Of a stretch of 64,000 nucleotides of DNA, positions 57,224-64,000 are shown piece after piece. Numbering within the stretch: the stretch's first letter is position 1; each line of letters opens with the position of its first letter. Under the pieces are notes generated by a model that worked only from the letters and a program-made list of their open reading frames with translations, did no database searches and had not been told where the DNA came from. This DNA comes from a virus. The stretch covers positions 1-64,000 of the IMG/VR virus record IMGVR_UViG_3300049830_000142; one strand, written 5' to 3'. The position numbers and the translations under genes were made by a program.

Positions 57224-59470
57224 ATGAACAGCCAGATTAAATTAGCTGCTGGAGATCAAGAGTTTGAGCAGGCCTTTTTTCAATTAGCCTATGACAAACT
57301 ACAAGGAAAACTAAGCAACCTAGTACCTTTCTTAGTAGGATTTCAGCTAGTCAAGAAGTCCGACAATGATACCAAAGCAGTCGGTGTATTCGGTTTTAAG
57401 AGCAACAATGGACAGATCCTATTTGTTCCTGCCTTCTTCGTGAATGGCAAGATCAAGGAGCTGGAAATCCTCTATAGCCGTAACAACAACCAGTTTTATC
57501 CGCTCAATGAAGATTTCGCTGAGCTCTTTTTGAAAGACGATGTTACCGGTATTGGTACTCCTAGTAACGAGAGAAAAGAAGATGTACAACGCGATATACC
57601 TAGCGCTAACATGCGCAAGATTATCTTCCCTCCTAGGACAGGTCGTGTTAGCTATGCTGAAGCCAAGGACTTGGATGAAAAGAATCCTGAAGTATTGTCT
57701 AAGGCTGCTGACTGTTTGTTAAGCAAGAAAAGCTATAACAAAGGTCCAGAGCTAATCGACTTCGTCAAATCAGCAGACAACAAGGTCAAGGAAGCGTTCT
57801 TCTTTATGTTAAACAAGAATGCTGAGTTTGCAGACGCTGTGCGCTCATTCTATCCTGACTCAGCTATCGCAGATTCTCTAACCGTAGCTCCTGTAATTAA
57901 GGAAGCCAAAGCTAAGAAGCTCAAAGTATATGACTTTGAAGCTGACACTGATCTCGACAAACTCCCAGCCTCTAATAAGAAAGAGTTAGTGACCAAAGGT
58001 GTTACTATCGTAGATAATAGGTTAGACGAGGATACTTCTAAGCTAGGTATCTTCAAAGTCAAAGAGTCATTTTCAAATCCTACTCAAACTGGATTCTATC
58101 CTTATATCACTGAGTTAGGAACTATCCGTTACGGTCTAGTATTAACAAATCTTTCAGCTTTCATGGGTGGCTATAACTATCCTAGAGCTATTGTAGTAGA
58201 CTTGCAATCTCCTCGCAAAGGCCAGGCTTACGAAGTTGAGTTATCAGGCATCTTCATCAAAGATCAGATCCACGTTAAAGATCTTTCAGACGCAATGAAG
58301 TTGTTAGAGGAGCCGGCTGAAGCATTGCCTAGTTACGAAGACTATATTCTCATTAACGAGAATTTGCATACTACAGAACCTTTCAGGATTATCGAGAACT
58401 ACAAAGACAGTTCAGGTGTCCGCAGAATCAAGATTGAACCTTCTTGGATGTGCGACGCTTCTCCTCGTCCTAATAGCTTTGATCCTAAGACTAAGGGTAA
58501 GCAGAACGAAGTAGTATTGGTTTTGACTAAGAAGGTTGGTGACAGACTTGAGCATCGTAACCATGCAGTCTACGTCCCTAAAAGTTTCAAGCTATTGAAG
58601 CTACACCTTAGCGACTACTACAGCCCTGAGATAGACTACAATCTCCCTAAAGATGAACGTGATAGGAAGCGTAGTACTATTGAAAAGGACAAGGCTGAAA
58701 TCAAAGCTGGTGCTCCTGGTGGCTTAAGCAGCCTAAATAGTTTCCTACACTCCAACAATACGTTCCCACTCACCATTCATACCAATGGTTCTGAGTACTT
58801 CCTTAACGTAAGTGGTGCTAAGGCTAAGTTTGAAAATCCTCTCGAAGCTAAGATCGCAATGGTCACTGAACTTGGTTTGAGAGAGAAGGATGCTGAAGCT
58901 GCTATCACTGATCTTATACCTAACAAAAAGAGAGACGGTATCGTTAAAGTTTCAGTAACTGGTGAAAATATTCTCAATTTACAAGACGAAACACCTGAGA
59001 ACAACGAGTTTGGACAACCCACTTACTACGGTACTCCTTGGGTAGACCAACATGACGCTTCAGATGGCTACGCTAAAGACCCGACAGAACAAGGTTTAGG
59101 TGTTAAACCAGATGACGCATCACTAAGCACTACTATTAGTCGTGCTGTTAACTTAGCACAACAAGGTCAGAAGGATGTGTTTGATACACAGACTATTGGT
59201 GCTTTGGCTAAGTATACAGACAGCAATAACAAGGTCTTGGAGTATGTACCTAGCTTCGTGTCTTCACTAGATAAACTTGGTCGTATGTTGTTTCTAGCTT
59301 ACTGGGACACTGATACTTTTGAAGACATGTATGGTAAAGACGAATTACCTGAGCTCATTGAGCTAGTCAAAAGCGTATTCAACAATTTAGGAGATCTCGT
59401 CATCTTCTTGAAACGTAAAGTTCCTGACTTGTCTATCAACGACAATGAACAGAGTAAGAACGACATCTAA
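57224..59470 (+). CDS. Large structural-type protein
   Basis: 748 residues, soluble, mixed alpha/beta. The N-terminal domain (AFFQLAYDKLQGKLSNLVPFLVGFQLV, PAFFVNGKIKELEILYSRNNNQFYPL) is a pattern I associate with conserved but unassigned large-phage virion proteins. The middle has FPPRTGRVSYAEAKD; the end is helical. No enzyme motif. It starts its own transcription unit, followed by more virion genes up to the prohead protease. Confidence 0.6.
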   Translation: MNSQIKLAAGDQEFEQAFFQLAYDKLQGKLSNLVPFLVGFQLVKKSDNDTKAVGVFGFKSNNGQILFVPAFFVNGKIKELEILYSRNNNQFYPLNEDFAELFLKDDVTGIGTPSNERKEDVQRDIPSANMRKIIFPPRTGRVSYAEAKDLDEKNPEVLSKAADCLLSKKSYNKGPELIDFVKSADNKVKEAFFFMLNKNAEFADAVRSFYPDSAIADSLTVAPVIKEAKAKKLKVYDFEADTDLDKLPASNKKELVTKGVTIVDNRLDEDTSKLGIFKVKESFSNPTQTGFYPYITELGTIRYGLVLTNLSAFMGGYNYPRAIVVDLQSPRKGQAYEVELSGIFIKDQIHVKDLSDAMKLLEEPAEALPSYEDYILINENLHTTEPFRIIENYKDSSGVRRIKIEPSWMCDASPRPNSFDPKTKGKQNEVVLVLTKKVGDRLEHRNHAVYVPKSFKLLKLHLSDYYSPEIDYNLPKDERDRKRSTIEKDKAEIKAGAPGGLSSLNSFLHSNNTFPLTIHTNGSEYFLNVSGAKAKFENPLEAKIAMVTELGLREKDAEAAITDLIPNKKRDGIVKVSVTGENILNLQDETPENNEFGQPTYYGTPWVDQHDASDGYAKDPTEQGLGVKPDDASLSTTISRAVNLAQQGQKDVFDTQTIGALAKYTDSNNKVLEYVPSFVSSLDKLGRMLFLAYWDTDTFEDMYGKDELPELIELVKSVFNNLGDLVIFLKRKVPDLSINDNEQSKNDI

Positions 59471-59473
59471 TTT

Positions 59474-59776
59474 ATGACAAAATTACAAGAAGCTTTTTTG
59501 AATGGGTTTATCAAGGCCGCTGCAGGTGCTGGACCAGCCCCAATGCCTCCGCTAGGCTCACCAAATCAGCAACCAGGTCAACCACAGCCTATGCCGCAAC
59601 AAGGACAACCTGCACAGATGCCACAACAAGGTGGAATTACACCTATGCAGCAACCACAGCAAGCGGGCGGAAACAAAATGTTCTATCAGCTATTGAGTCA
59701 ATTTAAGCAGCAGAATCCTGTACCACAAGCGCCGCAAGCAGTTCCAAACCAACATTTGCAGCCTCAGATGGTCTAA
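59474..59776 (+). CDS. Tagged low-complexity P/Q-rich protein
   Basis: 100 residues: N-terminal tag LQEAFLNGFIKAAAG (about 4-18) followed by a disordered P/Q/G/M tract and a short helix (KMFYQLLSQFKQQN). The tag matches the 52853 protein (YIDGFVKAANA) and the lysozyme (FLTGMIKAAVL). Function unknown. Confidence 0.6.
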   Translation: MTKLQEAFLNGFIKAAAGAGPAPMPPLGSPNQQPGQPQPMPQQGQPAQMPQQGGITPMQQPQQAGGNKMFYQLLSQFKQQNPVPQAPQAVPNQHLQPQMV

Positions 59777-59785
59777 TGAAAAATT

Positions 59786-60862
59786 ATGTCTGCTCCTATA
59801 GTGCCAATAAGCAAAGTTGGTACGCCATTCCAAAGTCCTAATTGGCGTTATCAAGCTACGCTTAATCCTGAGAAATTTGGCTTTGAAAAATATTGTTCAA
59901 AACCAGATGAAGCTAACGCAGGAAACTTAAAGAGGCTTATAGTAAATGGTGTACAGCCGGTTGACGTTTACAAGCTGCCTGTTTACATTAGGCAAATCGA
60001 AGATCAGTTAACACCTGAGTTAAAGCAGGAGTTAGTTAAAGTCTGGAACAAGCATTATTTTCGACGCAGGGAACGAAAAGTAACTTTTAACGTAGCCGGG
60101 CATCGTGGCTTGTTGAACTGGAACGTAAAGGGAATAAAAAAGATAAACGATGATTACTTTAGAAGGTTGATCGCTCATTGCTTTAACATTGAAGGCAACG
60201 AGTATATTTCGGATGCTATAAAATTTTACAAGAATCCGGGCAACGTCATGAACTGTAAGTGGATGAACTACAGTATCTATGGTGGTAAGACTGACGATGA
60301 ATTAGCGTTGCAATGGCACAAACCTAAGGCGTTCATAGAAGCTCTTAGGATGATCTTTTTTGATTACTCCGGTTGGCCTAAGGATAAGTTAGTACAATAC
60401 AGCTGCCTTAGACAATTGGTTTGTAACAAGGAAATTGATGACCAAGATTATCATGCTTTCAAGAGAATTTACGATTTAGGTGACTTAGGATTAAGAAGTA
60501 TCCTAGGCCATCAAGTCCTGGACGAAAAAGAACGTGAAACGGTGAAGCTGTATTTGTCTGGTGCTGGCATCGATAACTTGATGGATCAGCGTTTTGCTAT
60601 CACTAACTTGAAAGAGTCTATCAGCTTTAACAGGTCTGTGGCTGAATTGGCTAACGTAAGCATAAACAGGATTGAGGCTGAACAAAGAGCCAATATCATG
60701 AACTTGACCTCTCAACGTATGCAAAAGGAGTTGGGTATCAATGACAATGATAAGCTGGCATTCGAGGATACAGCTCTCTTAACCAGTATGCGAGAGATGA
60801 TGATGATTGACAAACCAGGCAGTTATCCTAAGTTTATCGACGTAATTGAAGTCAAGCCGTAA
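59786..60862 (+). CDS. Hypothetical structural-type protein
   Basis: 358 residues, soluble, aromatic-rich and basic in the first two thirds (KHYFRRRERKVTF, NCKWMNYSIYGGKT), helical at the end (ELANVSINRIEAEQRANIMNL). No known motif. In the virion block between the tagged P/Q-rich and 60922 genes. Confidence 0.6.
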   Translation: MSAPIVPISKVGTPFQSPNWRYQATLNPEKFGFEKYCSKPDEANAGNLKRLIVNGVQPVDVYKLPVYIRQIEDQLTPELKQELVKVWNKHYFRRRERKVTFNVAGHRGLLNWNVKGIKKINDDYFRRLIAHCFNIEGNEYISDAIKFYKNPGNVMNCKWMNYSIYGGKTDDELALQWHKPKAFIEALRMIFFDYSGWPKDKLVQYSCLRQLVCNKEIDDQDYHAFKRIYDLGDLGLRSILGHQVLDEKERETVKLYLSGAGIDNLMDQRFAITNLKESISFNRSVAELANVSINRIEAEQRANIMNLTSQRMQKELGINDNDKLAFEDTALLTSMREMMMIDKPGSYPKFIDVIEVKP

Positions 60863-60921
60863 CCTTAATGAATTGACTAGGATAGTCAGACATATTAACA
60901 TAGTAGTAATAAATACATTTT

Positions 60922-62310
60922 ATGGAAACACCAGACTCATTAGTAAAACACGCTGTTCAAGAGATTGTCCAGGAGATTAATAGTGGACTATCACCACAAG
61001 CAGCTACGACTAAGGTAGCCAAGGTTCTTGAGCTCAAGCCTAATTTTATTAAGCGCAGCTGCGAAGCTATCAACGTCGCGTTGCACCACAACCATTTTAA
61101 GAATCACCCGAACGAAAAAGCGGCCGATTTCGATACTGTTGACTCTCAGCAAATCATCGACGAAGTTTATTCCACTAAAGAGAAGACTGCTTCTGAATTC
61201 CGTTCAGAGTTATTTTCTTCTTTTCAAATACCTGAGACCGCTCCTAAGTTCTCCCGTTATTTAGAAGCCGGACCTCACAAAGAAGCTTTCGCCAAATTTG
61301 TGTCTGCACCAGATGCAGGCAAGACTCCTATGAGTGAAAAGGGAGTTTATAACAAAGCTGCTAACTACATCAAGGATTTGAAAAAGACGGCTTACGACGC
61401 TGAAGGTGCTAAGCTTGGAGCTAAGTTTGAGGTTGAACAAAGTTTCTGTAACATCTTGAGAAAGTTTGCCGAAGACCCAGCCTACCGTTCTAGTTGGGAT
61501 CAATTTGAGACTAGTGTATTTGCTAAGCACGGCAGTGTTTCCACAGGCTATCTAGATTTGCTTTACAAAACCGCTAAGCTAAATGAAGAGCGCGGTAAGC
61601 AAGATTCAACCATTAAGCTAGCATCACTCTGCAAAGAAGTTGAGCTATTTACGAAGTTCCTAGATAAGGTTGCAGCACTCAAGGAAGCTACCGCAGCTTC
61701 AGAAGATGCAGCATATAACCTTAAGTATGAAGAAGACTATCTTAGAGACGCATTTCATAATCGTGGCTGTGAGCTGAACAAGTCTGCGTTCTCTGATGAC
61801 TCTTTGCTTGAAAAGGTTGAGAAGTCAATAAAAGCTGAACGTAGAAAGATTGCTGAAGTAAACCAGCAAGATCCTGTACTCCTTTACATCGCTGAAAAGA
61901 AAGCTGGTGTCGAGACTGAGTTTGATGGCCGTATCAAGTCTGCCATTGATTTGGTGGACATGGTAAAAGGTCCTATAGGTGGCGTAGCTAAGCCAAACCT
62001 AAGCGCTAGCACAAACACACCTGACGCAAACCGTGAACGTGCTTTAATGTTGCAGGAGTTGGTATCTACCGATCCTATCATCAGTAAATTTCCTACACAT
62101 CACGTTGTAGATGCTTATCAGCAGATGCTAAGGATTGCTCCAGAACTAAGTAGTGAAAGAGAAGTCACTCGTGCATTCTTAAGGCAGGCTGGTGCTACAC
62201 AAGCTATCGATCCGTTCCAAGCTGAGCAGTTGATTAAGGCTAACACTTCATTGTTTAAGCAACATCAACTACAAAAAGGAATTCAACCGTCACCTGAGAA
62301 AATAAGCTAA
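60922..62310 (+). CDS. Helical virion-assembly-type protein
   Basis: 462 residues, almost all helical and strongly charged (long A/E/K segments). C-terminal DPIISKFPTHHVVDAYQQML and TRAFLRQAGATQAIDPFQAEQLIK resemble a motif region in large-phage internal or scaffold-like proteins. N-terminal SLVKHAVQEIVQEINSG. Located three genes before the prohead protease, a common place for core or scaffold genes. A TTGACT at 60873 could be part of its promoter. Confidence 0.6.
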   Translation: METPDSLVKHAVQEIVQEINSGLSPQAATTKVAKVLELKPNFIKRSCEAINVALHHNHFKNHPNEKAADFDTVDSQQIIDEVYSTKEKTASEFRSELFSSFQIPETAPKFSRYLEAGPHKEAFAKFVSAPDAGKTPMSEKGVYNKAANYIKDLKKTAYDAEGAKLGAKFEVEQSFCNILRKFAEDPAYRSSWDQFETSVFAKHGSVSTGYLDLLYKTAKLNEERGKQDSTIKLASLCKEVELFTKFLDKVAALKEATAASEDAAYNLKYEEDYLRDAFHNRGCELNKSAFSDDSLLEKVEKSIKAERRKIAEVNQQDPVLLYIAEKKAGVETEFDGRIKSAIDLVDMVKGPIGGVAKPNLSASTNTPDANRERALMLQELVSTDPIISKFPTHHVVDAYQQMLRIAPELSSEREVTRAFLRQAGATQAIDPFQAEQLIKANTSLFKQHQLQKGIQPSPEKIS

Positions 62311-62312
62311 TT

Positions 62313-62678
62313 ATGGCAAAGCTACGTATTTTACAGACAATAGTTAACGAGAACTTTAACTTCGTCTTTACTATCGACACTGATAGCATTGGCGATGATG
62401 ACTTTGCTCGTGTAAAGAAGTTTGGTGCACCTAGTATTAACTTTGGCGGTGCCTTCACTAACGGTACTCAGTCATATACTTTGCCTGATGCGTTCTACGA
62501 TTTCCCTGGTGACTTCCCTGTAAATGTATCATTCTCAGGTACTACACCATTTAACACTGCGGTAGAAGCTAACCTAGATTTGTACAGGACAACGATGACA
62601 ACTAGAATCACTACTGCTATCACTACACTAAGAGGTTTGTCAGATGGCTTCACTGGTGAATTTATTACCAATATTTAA
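62313..62678 (+). CDS. Hypothetical small virion protein
   Basis: 121 residues, beta-rich N-terminal part with F/D/G (FNFVFTIDTDSIGDDDF, GDFPVNVSFSGTTPF), then a T-rich helix (TTMTTRITTAITTLRGL). No family. Two-base gap to both neighbours, in the pre-capsid block. Confidence 0.6.
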   Translation: MAKLRILQTIVNENFNFVFTIDTDSIGDDDFARVKKFGAPSINFGGAFTNGTQSYTLPDAFYDFPGDFPVNVSFSGTTPFNTAVEANLDLYRTTMTTRITTAITTLRGLSDGFTGEFITNI

Positions 62679-62680
62679 TT

Positions 62681-63322
62681 ATGCCAATGGATCAATCAAC
62701 ACAACATTTACTAAGTGGCTTACTAACTGACGCTGGCATTGGTGCTGGTGTAGGTGCGGCAGGTATGGGTGCTGCTGAAGCACTTTCACCTGAACAAGAA
62801 GGTCACAAGAAGAGCATTCTAAAAAGCATGCTATTAGGTGGTGCAATGGGAGGTCTTACTGGTGCTGGTACAAGAGCTTTTGCCGATACTGTAAGCCCCG
62901 ATCTTCAACACGATCCTCGTACTATGCTAGCTTCAATGTTTGAAAACAAACAGGCTCCTGCTCCAGAAGAACACAGTATCATCGGTAACCTAGGTAATGC
63001 GGCAGCTGGACATCCGGCTATTGCAGGTTTAACTGGTGGTGTATTAGGCGGTGGTCTATCTGCTTATCGTAAGAGCGGTATTAACAAAGAAATGGTTGCA
63101 GGTGGTCAGGTGCCTAAGAGTTTACAAGACTACATCAACACTCCAAGAGGTTTACGCTTAGGGCGTTTCCCAACTATGCATCCAGCATCTCACGGTGCTT
63201 TAGCAGGTGTAGGTACTTATGCTGTAAGCAAGCTTCTAAACCAGAATGAAGTAAACAAAGATTTGTACAGCAAGGTAAACAATCCTAATGCTTTGAGTGA
63301 ACACCTCAGTCAACCACAGTAA
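62681..63322 (+). CDS. Glycine-zipper virion-type protein
   Basis: 213 residues; hydrophobic G/A-rich segments at about 14-35 (AGIGAGVGAAGMGAAEAL), 48-65 and 108-130 (AIAGLTGGVLGGGLSAYRKSG). Same class as the 31038 and 55713 proteins. No enzyme motif. Directly upstream of the prohead protease. Confidence 0.6.
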   Translation: MPMDQSTQHLLSGLLTDAGIGAGVGAAGMGAAEALSPEQEGHKKSILKSMLLGGAMGGLTGAGTRAFADTVSPDLQHDPRTMLASMFENKQAPAPEEHSIIGNLGNAAAGHPAIAGLTGGVLGGGLSAYRKSGINKEMVAGGQVPKSLQDYINTPRGLRLGRFPTMHPASHGALAGVGTYAVSKLLNQNEVNKDLYSKVNNPNALSEHLSQPQ

Positions 63323-63325
63323 CCT

Positions 63326-64000
63326 ATGATAAAGTTCACCAGCAACAACGACTGGGTATTCAATTGTGAGAGCGTAGCAATACTGCGTGATTTCTCCCGT
63401 GACCTAGTTAAAAGGGCCAGTGCTAAGAATCTTGCGAACTACGAAAAAGATCCTAAGCAAGAGCACCTTCACATTATTGCTGTAGGAGCTTACGAAGGAA
63501 CTGGTTTCAACCGTAATGGTGACGCTTTCCTAGAAGAGGACTGCAAAAAGAACCATCACTATTTTTCTAAGAGTAACAGAGCTGTCCATCGCCACCACAA
63601 GAACAAGCCTAACGATCCTAAGTATGGTAATATCAAAGCTGCATCATACAACGATAAGATGCGCAGAATTGAGTTAGTTGTAGGATTGGACAAAGGCGCT
63701 TGCGCAGACATTTTACATGAGCAGGAGACGACTGGTAACACTAACTGGTCTATGGCTTCTAAGCAAGCCGAAGACATCTGTTCATGGTGTGGTCATCATG
63801 CCAAGACTGACAATGACCGTTGTAACCACTTGCCTACTAACATAGGTGAGTTGAATAAGAAGGGTGAGATGTGCGGTATGATCAATCCAGACCCTAGGTG
63901 GTTTGAGATTAGTTATGTGCGCAGACCTGCTGACAGAATTGGTATGAGCTTAGGAAAGGTAGCTTCTGAGATCACTTACAAGTCAGCCGCTTCTTATCTT
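63326..64000 (+). CDS. Prohead protease-like protein, N-terminal 225 residues (runs off right edge)
   Basis: Open from the ATG at 63326 to the window end. HIIAVGAYEGTGFNRNGDAF (about 53-72), HHYFSKSNRAVHRHHKNK with the likely catalytic His (about 80-97), YNDKMRRIELVVGLDK, NWSMASKQAEDICSWCGHHAK (Ser and a zinc-type CxxC, about 135-155) and VRRPADRIGMSLGKVAS match the prohead core protease pattern of large phages. It would cleave scaffold and capsid precursors. Absent a stop, it is easily missed. Confidence 0.78.
   Translation, partial: MIKFTSNNDWVFNCESVAILRDFSRDLVKRASAKNLANYEKDPKQEHLHIIAVGAYEGTGFNRNGDAFLEEDCKKNHHYFSKSNRAVHRHHKNKPNDPKYGNIKAASYNDKMRRIELVVGLDKGACADILHEQETTGNTNWSMASKQAEDICSWCGHHAKTDNDRCNHLPTNIGELNKKGEMCGMINPDPRWFEISYVRRPADRIGMSLGKVASEITYKSAASYL

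Noticed and set aside
1-64000. CRISPR arrays, insertion sequences and rRNA genes
   Set aside because: I saw no regularly spaced direct repeats of CRISPR type, no transposase or terminal inverted repeats, and no rRNA-like sequence. Only the single odd tRNA-like element was found.

Overview
The window is part of a large tailed-phage (Caudoviricetes) genome, about 43-45% GC by eye. The diagnostic genes are a large terminase (4.2-5.9 kb), a prohead-protease-like gene running off the right end, a lysozyme, a long repeat-built fibre-like protein, a nucleotide-metabolism block (thymidylate synthase, dTMP kinase, Nudix hydrolase, B12-dependent ribonucleotide reductase, dCMP deaminase, MazG) and a phage-encoded multisubunit RNA polymerase. 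Six free-standing homing-type HNH/endonuclease VII genes are scattered through it. No DNA polymerase or major capsid gene is visible. The host cannot be named. Shine-Dalgarno sequences are almost absent, and the 'VTNTVT'-type lipoprotein repeat would suit a Verrucomicrobia-like host, but that is a guess.

Layout. 0-4 kb (minus): a DUF1257/Ycf35-like protein and a Ycf46-like AAA+ ATPase with partners. 4.2-9.4 kb: terminase, a tRNA-like element, an HNH gene and unknown proteins. 9.5-12.5 kb (minus): a PRPP-synthetase-like domain fused to a NAMPT-like domain, probably an NAD+-regenerating (NARP1-like) counter-defence enzyme. 12.5-13.5 kb: about 1 kb without convincing genes, holding structured RNA and a divergent promoter hub. 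13.5-14.9 kb (plus): small accessory genes. 15-21 kb (minus): dNTP synthesis. 21.4-22.9 kb (plus): a papain-like protease and a middle fragment of RNA polymerase beta. 22.9-36.9 kb (minus): fibre, virion-type proteins and the N-terminal beta fragment. 37-38.3 kb (minus): small paralogous genes. 38.3-39 kb: a second structured-RNA and promoter hub. 39-45.9 kb (plus): accessory genes, many tiny and membrane-bound. 45.9-48.4 kb (minus): a GIY-YIG/helicase fusion and a lysozyme. 48.5-64 kb (plus): betaC-beta'N fusion, beta'C, structural proteins and the protease.

How it fits together. RNA polymerase is assembled from four polypeptides: betaN (29367-30065, minus), betaM (22176-22859, plus), a single chain joining C-terminal beta to N-terminal beta' with both active-site barrels (48509-51466), and beta'C with the trigger-loop region (53801-55711). 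Two promoter classes are readable. One is a sigma70-like TTGACA/TATAAT type whose -10 box ends 5-8 bases before the ATG at nine genes, predicting leaderless mRNAs. The other is a C-rich box plus GGTATAAT element found in divergent pairs at 13.3-13.5 and 38.8-38.9 kb and singly at 44.5 kb. On their minus-strand sides the two hubs face related RNAs with GCAA-tetraloop hairpins.

All calls come from reading the sequence and from family knowledge. No database search was run.
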